From Trematomus loennbergii (lineage: Eukaryota; Chordata; Actinopteri; Perciformes; Nototheniidae): a stretch of DNA of 64,000 nt. The position numbers and the translations under genes are program-made. The stretch covers positions 15,276,643 through 15,340,642 of the forward strand of contig JAAOOA010000027.1 in the NCBI GenBank assembly GCA_012861695.1. Reading direction: 5' to 3'. The notes below the pieces were generated by a model. The model did no database searches. It worked only from the letters and a program-made list of their open reading frames with translations, and had not been told where the DNA came from. Shown one piece after another: positions 13,560-23,722 of this stretch (position 1 is the first letter of the stretch; every line of letters starts with the position of its first letter).

Positions 13560-14218
13560 GGGACCCCGTGATCATCCTCACACACTTTCGTCAACGCAAA
13601 CGGCTCAGGAGGGATGGGGGTGGGTGATTTACACACGCACCTCAGATACACCCACTACTCCTGGCTAACTTTAAGCCATGTATTATTTTTCAGAAAAGCA
13701 ATTGGGAACTGGTATAAAATAACTATTTTTTTAAAATAACAGTTTTGTTATAGAGATGTATAGAATACACATTTTTGCCTTCCAATTACTCAAACGTAAA
13801 AGTGCACATTATGACAGACTATTTCAGATGTTTTATTATAAGCTCTATAAGTCTGATGTAGCCTACTATTATCATTTTTCACCACCAACTATTACAAGTA
13901 ATGCCAACAATACAGTATATATTTGAAACTGTTCATGACTGTGCTCAGACCACATCAAAGAAACAAAAGATTTCCAGTTATACACAGGATGTGTTTTCTC
14001 CATTCAGTGCTTGTTTCTCACACGGAAACAGAAAAAGCTTAAGTGCATGTCACCCTATCTCGATTTGTTTTGTTCCATTACAGGAAACTACACCCCATGA
14101 GAAGCAACTGGAGACAGAGATTGCGCATCTTTAGGCCATTAACAATCCATGCATAGCTCTCACAAACAAATCATTTATTTCTTTACTTAATGATTTCACT
14201 CTAGCTGTAACTGAAAAC

Positions 14219-16699
14219 ATGCGCATTGAAAAAAGAAACTTGACATGGACTCTGATTCCACTTTTTCTGGCAGGTAGGTACAACATTTACATATCATTTA
14301 ATGTTTTATTAAAATGATAAGAATCTTACAGGATATGAATGAATCAATCTCTTTCAGGTGTTTTCTGCAATACATGCAAGGTGATATATCAGCAGCAGCG
14401 TATCTGTGCAGTGAAAGGCTCGTCCGTTATCATCCCTTGCTCCTTTTACTGTCCTGAACCCCTGAGATTGAAAGGATTCAGGTGGGCTCATGTCAAGTCT
14501 AATCCTTTCAAGGGAACTTTCATATGTGGCAGTAACTTTAAAACAGCCCCCAAAAGGTTCCATTGTATTGGGGACAATCGACAAAATTGTTCTTTGAAAA
14601 TACACCCAGTGGAGCGAAATGATGCAGGAAACTATACCTTCATGTTTACAACTAACCCCAAAGAGTCCAAATGGACTCGTCTGGTTGGCTCAACATTACA
14701 AGTTGTTGGTAAGTTGCTTTTCCGTAAAATAACTGATGAATACTCTTTTCAATCTGTCGGGTTTGAAACTGAAGCCATACTTAACTCTTCTAGATTTGAA
14801 AGTCTCTGTGACAAATCCTGATGGGCACAGAGCAACGCAGGAAGGCGACTCTTTGAACCTCACCTGCACAAACAGCTGTGATGGCGGTAACCTTTCATCG
14901 GCCTTCACCTGGTTTAAAAATGGAGAACACATCAATGAAGGATCTATTCTTTATCTAAGCAACATGTCTTCCGAAAACTCTGGAAACTACATTTGTTCTC
15001 TAAAAACACACACAGGAGCCACTTCAGGAGCCATATATATTGATGTTGAATGTAAGTGGACACAAGTTCAACACTTTTACATAATTTGAGTTTACTAATT
15101 TCAGACATGATTTCTCTGACAGTAAATATTTTTTTCCAGATGGCCCTAAGAACACATCAGTCTCTGTCAGTCCGTCGATGGAGGTAGACGCCGGGACAAA
15201 CGTCAGCTTGATCTGCAGCAGCCATGCAAACCCCCCAGTGGAGAATTATACTTGGTTTAGAGTAGATGCTAACTTTAGTAAGGATGTCGGACACCAGCCT
15301 GTGTTTTTTCCTGATGATGGTGGCAAGTATTTATGCTGTGCCACCAACAAACACGGAAGCCAAAACTCCTCTGTTGTGGTTTTAAAGATAAAAGGTGAGT
15401 AGTTTAACATTATTAATATTACCAGCAATTGCAATATTAGACATGTTGTAAAAGAATTAAAAGTTTAAAAGAAATCTAAAAGTAGTCAAAAAACAAAGAA
15501 ATGTACTGTTATAGGTATGTTACTTATGTTGGGGATGAATAAGACCCAAGAAAACCTCAAATGAAACATTTGTGTATTATTATTTATTAAATACAGTATA
15601 ATGTGTTAAAATACTTAGCCCTCTGCCTTGTTTCACAGCATATTGGACAACTCTCCCCAGAGATGTACTTATCATTACTGCTATCGCTGTGCTTCTCATT
15701 GTGATTGCTCTTATCGCCATCAGAAGGTAAGCTTTTATTGATTTTTGATGTCACAATTTCCATTTCTGAAACGTAGATAAGGAAAGGAGCACACTCACTA
15801 AGAGGGTGAGGCCTGTATGAAGTACTAGATCTTTCTTTTGTGTCACTGAGCAGCGGGGAAGTACATGTGTAGAAACATGCAAGTACAGACATTCATACTT
15901 AACGAGGAAAGTAATGAGTCTCATCCATTGGCCTCAGATAAACTCAAGTCCCATAAGCAAGTGCCATTGCTGATTGAAAGTATCTCCTGGCTTTCGATAA
16001 ACATGGCCTGATGCGGCAAAAACTACGACAGACCACAAATGAGGTCCTTGGAATGAGTTATTCATTGCTCAGGGGTCTGCTGATGTATATCACAGCTTTG
16101 GTTATGCCTTCTAGCATTGTCATGATTATATTGATCTGTTACAGATTCCACAAAGCAAGTACCTGGACAACAGAGACAGGCTGTGAAGAGGAAATACAGG
16201 TCATTGTTTTTGTTTATTCAAGACTGCATTCTAGTCTATATTATATTACAATTATGGAAATATTTTGCAGTTCAGTTTGCAACAGAGTTCAGCAAAAGAA
16301 AGGCACTTCAATCCCTATCTTAAGTCTCTGCTGTATGACAGACACCATGATGGGAAAACACATGACATTGTTTTTGTTGTATGGGTAACACTGAAGCTCA
16401 TGATAAAACCATAAAGGCAACATTTGACTACATTGTTCAACATATTCTATTTTAGGATTGTATGGAGAATACAGACTATGTCAACTGGCTCATCTGTGAC
16501 ACTAACCAATCACAAGAGGGACATCCGAGTGAGGGGGGAGCAGAAGTCATCTATACGACTGTATACTTCAGTCACAGAAACACGTTTGTATTTTAAAATA
16601 CATCTTATCAATGTTTTCAATATTGTTGCATTGGAGCTACATGTGTTGATTGATCATATCATCTGCAGGGAGCAGCAGATGGACTTCCATACTGAGTAA
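14219..16699 (+). CDS. CD22/Siglec-like Ig-superfamily inhibitory receptor
   Basis: Eight coding exons: 14219-14273 (signal peptide), 14358-14708 (V-set Ig), 14794-15051 (C2 Ig), 15140-15394 (C2 Ig), 15639-15726 (membrane segment), 16145-16199, 16456-16583 and 16669-16699. They total 1,221 nt, giving 406 residues with an intact frame. The transmembrane stretch is VLIITAIAVLLIVIALIAI. The cytoplasmic tail carries TDYVNW (Tyr362, a YxN Grb2-type motif) and EVIYTTV (Tyr387, an ITIM-like I/VxYxxV), so it probably recruits SH2 phosphatases such as SHP-1. The V domain has extra cysteines, as in Siglec-like V domains, but where Siglecs have the sialic-acid-binding Arg on strand F (YxFRF) this protein reads YTFMF. 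The exon at 16145-16199 uses a weak donor (GTCATT). Teleost CD22-like is the best family call; no one-to-one orthologue is claimed. Confidence 0.8.
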
Positions 16700-16916
16700 G
16701 ATGTATTAGCATCACTGTGCACAGGTAAAGCTTTTGAAAGATTGACTCATTATTATGTATTTTCTTTTACATAAAACATTAGAAACATTTTTGTTCTCTT
16801 TTTAAGGAACCAACTGTCCAACCTACACTTCAGATATCAAGCCTCCCTCACTACGATATGTGCAGAAATTGTATTTTGAGGGTAATTGGTTTATGAGTTT
16901 GTTTGGAAGTATGTGA

Positions 16917-16942
16917 AATAAATATGTATTTGCTGCAATAAA
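16917..16942 (+). terminator. Poly(A) signals of the Siglec-like gene
   Basis: Two AATAAA hexamers lie at 16917-16922 and 16937-16942. A 3' UTR intron is likely: a donor (CAG/GTAAAG) lies about 25 bp after the stop codon, with an acceptor before GAACCAACTGTCC at about 16807. That donor is too close to the stop to trigger nonsense-mediated decay. Confidence 0.6.
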
Positions 16943-17856
16943 GGCTTCCTAACTTTTTTCAAATGCAGTTGTTCTTCAAAAATACTTTGATGTGTTAAAT
17001 GTATGATATTTAACAGCTGGTGTTCTGTATTAGTACAGTATATACAATGTACAGGTTCAACTACAGATCACATATTGCATGCCTATATTACAATTTTGCA
17101 TTTGAACACTAAATTACCAAAAGTAAACAAAGATAGTGAATACAATTGAAATGCTTAAATAATTGAGTACTTGCTTGATAAGTACTTTGTGTTTAAAAAA
17201 AATCACAATACCACAGTTCTGTGCTGTGTCGACAAGATACTGTAGCAACATAACTGTGTGACATTTCCTCTAAGCAGGGCCTGGTTTCATGTGTACCGGC
17301 ACTCGGGTTACAATTGAAGCCAAGCCAGTCTGTGGTGTGAGTGACCTGATTTGAGGGGCTTTTATAAGCTGATACAAAACTTTACATTATAATAAAGGAA
17401 GCTTTGCTTAACAGAAGAAGAAGAATAGGAGAAAAGACACGCTAACTCTGGAAACAGTTAATGTAGCCTGCAGAAACTTGAAGATCAAAAAGCATCTTAA
17501 GGATTACTTGACTAAACTTGAGTATATGGCATACAGGTAGCACTGTCATTGTTTACTATTATCTATACAGCATATGTATACTGTTTGTAATTCATTATAC
17601 TACTGCTGCACTGAGGTTGACTGCAAACATGTTAAAGTTATTAGAAGCAAGTTAAACCAACGTGAACTTGAACTAAGTCATTTTTTCTTTTGTTCGTTTT
17701 GTTTTGTTTATTAACATGTTCAATAAATCGACTAACCAAGGGAAGGAAATGGTCAAAGATAACTATTGAGAGATAACTATGTTAACTGTTAACGATTTTT
17801 CAAATAATATATGTTGCAATGGAGGCATATGTTTTCATTGACTGTATATCCTGCAG

Positions 17857-18160
17857 GGGGGAGCAGATGGATTCTCATGATGATGATGGTGTGATTTACT
17901 GCACAGTGTGCAGGTAAAGCTCAGTGAGCACTTACACGTTTCAACAATAAAAGACAGTGCAGATACAATGTTCTTATTTATTTCTCAGGGACCAACTCTT
18001 TGAACCTCCATATATTAAAAAAAACTCTCTAATTAGACAACACGCATACTTCTTTCAAACTAACTGGATACAAAATGTGCCAAAGTATCACAAAGTTTTA
18101 CATCAACAATATTTAGTTTGTCTTTTAGTTTTTCTATCCAGACTAATTACTGTTGATTAA
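17857..18160 (+). other. Duplicated terminal exons of the Siglec-like gene, second ITIM
   Basis: Exon 17857-17913 (acceptor CTGCAG, donor GTAAAG) matches the last coding exon at 16669 and its flanking intron. It joins in frame to the exon ending at 16583 and reads EQMDSHDDDGVIYCTVC, carrying an ITIM-like GVIYCTV. A following exon from 17989 (acceptor TTTCTCAG) stays open to a TAA at 18158-18160 and matches the 3' UTR exon of the first copy (GGACCAACTC against GAACCAACTG). In the first copy a TAA and the loss of the tyrosine have removed the ITIM. This may be an alternative 3' end or a leftover of tandem duplication. Confidence 0.5.
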
Positions 18161-18862
18161 ACAGAAGACAAGGGCAACAAAAGCAACTTTAAGATTAATG
18201 TTAGCGTTAACAAATGTGCACCAACCTCACACCTTGAAAATAGTTGTCTGATGGCACCCAAAATGATTGTCAAATAAGCAAACATATCTCAAGGTTTCAA
18301 AGAGACAACAAAGTTCAGCTACATGGCATTCAATGTTTTATCTTGATTCAGCTGAGTGGCCAATAGACATGATTATTGTAAACTCCATCGGACACAATCC
18401 TTACAGCTTTTCAAGAGTGTCCACTGGGTTGATTTTATTTTAACTTGACTTGTGCGAGCATTTATTTCAGTACATTTTTTTTTTTTGTGTGTATAGGGAC
18501 ACTTTTTTGAACAAGTTGCAAAGTGAAGATAGGTTTCAACACCTTTGGATCTGACAGCCTGATGTCACAATCTCCTGACCTGGGAGTGCAGTCTAAGTAA
18601 CCATGGTAACACGCCCGCACAAAAGGAACCTGGAACATTCAAGATAGGTGTTTCAGCAAGATGAGTTAGGTGACTCATTTTTCAGCCATCATCGTCCACG
18701 TATTCAATCCTTTGGTGAAGAGGAGAGGTCTAGTTTCCGAAAAAACAAAAACTTTCATATATCTGCACTTTTGCATCTCACCCAGACTTTCAGATTAGTC
18801 TGCCCTCTGCTGACAGTTTAAGAGTATAGCATCCTAAATGGTAAAAGTTGAGCCTTCAAAGT
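18161..18862. other. Intergenic stretch without a recognised gene
   Basis: I see no conserved coding frame here. Near 18495 the string AGGGACACTTTTTTGAAC faintly resembles the duplicated terminal exon at 17989 and could be a third, decayed copy. Confidence 0.4.
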
Positions 18863-18870
18863 TTCTAAAG

Positions 18871-19263
18871 CAGGGGTGTCAAACTCATTTTAGTTCAGGG
18901 GCCACATACAGCCAAATTGTATCTCAAGTGGGTCGTACCAGTAAAACCATAGCATAATAACCTATAAATAACGACAACTTAAAATTGTTCCCTTTGTTTT
19001 GGTGCAAAAAAGTACAAGTAGCCTACATTCAGAAAATGTTCACATTTAATGAACTGTCTTTTACAAATTGAATTATTTTACATTCATTGTCCCATTTGTG
19101 TAGTAATCCTGACCACCTTAACTGACACCACCATCCAAACTAAAGTGGGTACTATTAAGGAAAAAGGTTAAGTTAGTGTAGAAAAATGAATACATACACA
19201 ATGTAATCTGTCATTTTTACACTTTGCAATGTCATCCCGCGGGCCGTATGTTGGACACCCCTG
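18871..19263. mobile_element. Non-autonomous hAT-type DNA transposon, 393 bp
   Basis: The left end reads CAGGGGTGTCAAACTCATTT and the right end reads GTTGGACACCCCTG, whose reverse complement is CAGGGGTGTCCAAC. The terminal inverted repeats therefore match at 13 of the first 14 bases. The element is flanked by identical 8-bp direct repeats TTCTAAAG (18863-18870 and 19264-19271), the target-site duplication length of hAT transposons. No transposase frame is present. The 'CAGGGGTGTC' end is typical of hAT elements in vertebrates. Confidence 0.9.
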
Positions 19264-19271
19264 TTCTAAAG

Positions 19272-20500
19272 CATGCAACACACAACCTCCCTCAGTGGAA
19301 AAGTGGGTGTCATGTGAGAGCTGAAGAGAAGCAAAGCACATAACCGGATTAAAGGTCATATCAGATGCATCACATGAAGCTCAGCGCAAGTTAAACCAGG
19401 AAGACCGTCTCTACTCATTCATGTATTTCTATTCCCATGTTATTACTCTCTCTCCTCTCAATAAGTGACCGGGGGCGTCACTCTTCAGCTTAACCAATCG
19501 CTCTATTCCCAAGAGCCTATCATCGCGCTCCGTCAAACCTTTTAAATCTGCTCTCCCCTCTGACAGCTCTCAATGTGAATCGGCGCAACCCTCCTCCACC
19601 CCCTTATCACCTCCTGTCCCTCTGAATCCAGGGTCAAGCTAAACCACTCCTCTTCAGACCGACCCAACTATCCATTCACCACCACCAGTGTCTAGACCCC
19701 AGGGGGGTTTCATCGGATCGGTTCTACCCTCCCGAATGATACTTCCTGCACAACGGGGCCTAATCGCCAAAATTACCATTGCATTCATTTGTGCATCTGC
19801 GCAATAAATATGTATTATTACATCAAAACCGTCTCTCCTGATTGAAATGGTCTTAAGACTTAATGTAACACAGCACAGCTGCAGGTTATACATGAGTCCA
19901 TTTATGAGAATTTACTGGGACAAGCCAGTATGGATTTTTAATGTAAAACAACACTGCCCACAATAGATTATTTTCTTTGTATATATTTGTTTCTTATTAG
20001 CCTACTCACAGCAAGAGCATAATGCAAGAGCTACAAACGCAGTTAAAGACCAGTTTTTTGTCTTGGTTAAGTGCTTTCAGCCTAAATCAAGTTTTAAATT
20101 GACAATGTAACAAAACTGACCTTGCTATGCTGAGTGCATATACTGTCATTATAAAGCAGTATCTCACCAGGTCCATGTGCTGCTACTGTTACGGAAATCT
20201 TAGACCTAGTCAATACTGTGGAGATATACAATTAGAATGATCAATCAATAAACTGGTGAAACAAACAGAGTTGTCTTTCTGGTTCATTATTCGAAGCTTC
20301 GAAGGTACAGGTCTCACAGAGTACAGAGTATTCTGGAAGAGTGCACACAGAGGCAAGTGTGTGTTTAGGTTTTATAGGATCTTGACAGTTCAACAACACT
20401 TCGTCACCTGTCACTGTGGCAGGGCTGGATGGAGAGATAAGCTACACCTGCTTTCCAGAGGAACAGAAACTGTACATTGCTAATATAGTAAATCAGGAAC
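19272..20500. other. Intergenic stretch without a recognised gene
   Basis: A GC-richer block at about 19440-19780 contains CCAAT-like strings and short pyrimidine-rich runs. It could be a fragment of an unidentified repeat or a CpG-poor regulatory island. No coding frame is convincing on either strand. Confidence 0.4.
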
Positions 20501-20538
20501 TGGTTAAAGACAGGAACTTGTTAAAGACAGATGGAAGT

Positions 20539-20650
20539 GAGGAAAGCAGGAACTCATTGTGGGTCAAAGACAGTTAGAAGTGAGGAAAGCAGGAACTCAT
20601 TGTGGATCAAGGACAGATATAACTGAGGAAATCAGGAACTCATTGTGGAA
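20539..20650. repeat. Imperfect tandem repeat, period about 42 bp, three copies
   Basis: GAGGAAAGCAGGAACTCATT recurs at about 20539, 20582 and (with one change, AAATCAGG) 20624, each followed by GTGG and a CAAAGACAG-like or AACAGG-like spacer. Weaker half-copies (CAGGAACTTGTTAAAGACAG and similar) flank it. Confidence 0.75.
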
Positions 20651-21625
20651 CAGGGAACAAACACAGGAACTTGTTCAAGACATTGTGCTTGACACACAGA
20701 TGCTCTTAACCCTTCTCTTGCGTTTCGGGTCAAAAGTGACCGAATTACTTTTGTTTTAATCATAAATATTGTGTTTTCATCCAATTGCCTCAATACCTTA
20801 TGTTATCCTCCACACTAGGTCTCTGACCATATACACTTGATGATCACCACTTGCATTGAATTTTGAGTGATTTATTCAACAGTGAAACACCCATGATGTT
20901 TTCGGTCAGAATTGACCGCCATAGAAAATGAATGGGTATGAGTGTATTATGTTCATCCTGCAGATGGAAAACATCTCCACACACACACACAGCCACATAC
21001 AGCCTTTCTATATGAGCCTTAATGCTTTGTGACCATATAGTGAATGCACTGAACAGAGTTTAAGACAAAAATGCATGCATGGTTGGGTAACAATATCCTT
21101 GGAACAATCCTAGTTTAGGAGAAAGGTAGGCAAAACTCAAAATGTATAATTTTAAATGCATCAAAAAGTATACATGACTGGACGTCAAAAACATGTCACC
21201 AAAGGTTTTCTAATGAGAGCACGACAGACTTGATAATATATGAACCATAGTGTCTTAAGAAACATTTTTATCATCTTAAAGAAATCACACAATCTCCCAA
21301 ACAAATATGTAACTAAATCACTTGATGGCTCATGACTCCATATCAGCCAACCATGCATCCATTGTCCATTCATAATAGGATCGCATAATTACCTCTTTGA
21401 TTGTGCAATAATCAGATATTTAGTCTGTTCCTTTGTTAAAAAGTAGCAAAAAGTAGCAAAGGCGTACTTGTTTATGTATCAACATTAGAATTATTGAATT
21501 GGGTCAGAGTCCTTATAAGTAACCTTGCACACATGTGCATGCACATTTGCTCTGGCCTCCTTCCCATAATTAAAAATACTGATATGAGTAATTCAGAAAC
21601 ATTATTAGCTGACGCCCATTTCCAA

Positions 21626-21637
21626 GAAAACGAAACT
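21626..21637 (+). promoter_or_regulatory. Interferon-stimulated response element (ISRE) of rnf213
   Basis: GAAAACGAAACT fits the ISRE consensus GAAANNGAAACT exactly and is followed by GGAAATGAAACG at 21651. It lies about 125 bp upstream of a good donor (CTCAG/GTAGGA at 21761/21762) that could end the first non-coding exon of rnf213. Mammalian RNF213 is induced by interferon, so the placement makes sense. The element is seen directly; its function is inferred. Confidence 0.65.
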
Positions 21638-21669
21638 TTATAGCACATGCGGAAATGAAACGACAGTAG

Positions 21670-21761
21670 ACTTGGGACTCTGTCGGTGCATCTACAGCAG
21701 ATATGACTCCTGAGGGTTTCCTTTCAAAAACAGAAGAAAGCTCGCGACGCATCCAGCTCAG
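21670..21761 (+). other. rnf213: Probable 5' non-coding exon of rnf213
   Basis: A donor CTCAG/GTAGGA follows 21761, and the acceptor CTTTTGCAG ends at 23703, 19 bp before the rnf213 start codon. The left edge (transcription start) is only estimated from the ISRE position. The 1.9-kb intron between holds repeat pieces, a second IRF-type element and no coding sequence. Confidence 0.45.
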
Positions 21762-22371
21762 GTAGGACTGCTAACAACGTTCTTACTGCTTTATAGAAAA
21801 CTACATGTCAAGACGTCATATTTCATTTGATGACAAACAAGAAATAAACGTATTGTCCTATTAGCTAAAGTAGCTATCAGACCTCGCTGTCACTGGACAT
21901 TTCTAACTAAGGATGTGATCAAATGTGGTGTCATTTCAGATTACACTGTCCTTTCACCTGCAAATGCTATTGCTTTTCTGTTATTTATGTCAGATAAACA
22001 AACAGACCCGGCTAGTGTTGGCTAACGAAACTGTCACGCAGCTAATTAGACAGGCTGTTAAATAACAAGTGGGTAAGCTAAGCTAAAATGTAGTAAGGAC
22101 ACTTCTTTATTGTGACACATAACTGTTGCTGCAGTTGATACACGTGTCGTGATTAAACAATGATAATGGTAGAAGATGTGCTGTGTGTGTTTATATAGTT
22201 AGCATTATCCGTTTTGACGCTGGCTTCGAAACAGGAAGTGACGCAACGCAGGATCTTTACGAAGCAAACATGTGATTGGCGGAACTTTGGAGCCAAAGAT
22301 CTTTTCGTGAACAGGAGGCATCACTCAAGTGAAGTTTGAAGAACATTGTTCCACATTTTAGATTGTAAAGA

Positions 22372-22475
22372 TAAGATGAGATAATTATATACTTTATTGA
22401 TCCCAATTATGGAATTTCTTTAAGACATAGCACATGAATTAGAGGTTAATAAAACACAATACAAATAAAAAACCT
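22372..22475. repeat. Fish interspersed-repeat fragment
   Basis: ACTTTATTGATCCCAATTAT followed by GGAATTTC resembles a motif ('TTTATTGATCCC..GGAAATT') common in the 3' ends of teleost retroelements. Only the tail is visible, inside the putative first intron of rnf213. Confidence 0.4.
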
Positions 22476-23620
22476 TTACTTTATACATATCAGCAGTAGA
22501 AGATAAACTAAATATGCAAAACAGTGAATATATATATCAATCAACAATGAAGGATATATATCTATAGTATAGAGTATATATATTGAAATATGACTACTCT
22601 CTCACCCCATCCAGATAGTACAATATGTGTCTTTAATAATGATGTAGTTTGGAGTACAAATAAAAACACAATTACCTACTGTAGTGTACACTCACACTGT
22701 CCACCTTATCTCCATATGATTTTCTTCACATTGGACCTCTAGTTCATGCATATCTATATTGCAACATTAAGTATTTGTTGAAGTGATTATTTCAAGCATT
22801 TTCATTAGATAAATCATCCCATATTTTCACAGTGAAAGAGAAAGTTGAGAGTCACAAGATTTAAATATATTCAAATATGGAAAGTGAGTCTGCCCCTTAT
22901 TTCAAAGGCCCTGATGTTGATTTCCTAGCATGCCACTAAATCTTAGGAACATGTGCTAAATCCTGACCTGAACAGAAAAATATGTATAACAACAGGAGCA
23001 AAGTGCAAAATTGGGTTGGTATGAGCAAGGCCGATGATAAAGTCTTTTTTTTTACAGCATTGTTTTATAAGTGTTTCGTTTTTTCAACAGTAGCTGCTAA
23101 CTTAGGTGTGTCTACTATCTAATAGACAGGTAGCAAAGATAAGACAGCATCCTGCCTTATTAAATGCACTGTCCACCTTGTCTACTGTACTGGCCTTTGC
23201 ACCCTCAGAAAAAATAATTTGGTGCAGCAGCATGTGATAAGTATTTCATGAAAAGGAACGTTTATTTATTTGTCTACTTTAGAGTATTTTCCACTTGTTT
23301 TGATATGTGTTATTCTTCTAAAGCATCGACGTATATTTTAGAGCGCAGTAAGACCTCGCTGTTTCCTTCTCTTTGTCCGCGTGAGTTTATTATTCGCTGT
23401 TAGTTAGCGGGACTAAAGGTGGGCGTGCCCATAGGTGGCATGCAATGGTTCACTGCCACTCTGCTGCATAGAGGTTATTTACCTTTCAGCCTTAAACGAA
23501 CCGCTTATCGGTGAGTATGTGGGGCAAATCTGCTCAAAGTCCGTGCCCGTGAATGGAACAGCTCTGCTGTTGGCGGTTGTTTTGCCAACTGAGCGCTGTT
23601 TCATGAGGCCTCGAGTGTCA

Positions 23621-23636
23621 GAAATGAAAGTGAAAG
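23621..23636 (+). promoter_or_regulatory. IRF-type element next to the first coding exon of rnf213
   Basis: GAAATGAAAGTGAAAG contains GAAAGTGAAA, a match to the IRF/ISRE core GAAANNGAAA. It lies about 90 bp upstream of the rnf213 ATG, within the putative first intron, and could drive a second, shorter transcript. Confidence 0.4.
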
Positions 23637-23722
23637 GATTCTGCAACAGGGTGGGACCTGCATGTACAATTAAAGCAGTTAAACCTGTTACTTTCTTTTG
23701 CAGTGAACACTGACTTCTCAAG

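Noticed and set aside
20539..20650. CRISPR-like repeat array
   Set aside because: The repeats are imperfect, adjacent without unique spacers, and the genome is a vertebrate.
20704..20950. Possible piggyBac-type element (TTAACCCTTCTCTTGCG start, GGGTCAAAAGTGACC motif)
   Set aside because: Only one end looks right; I could not find the matching inverted end or second TTAA.
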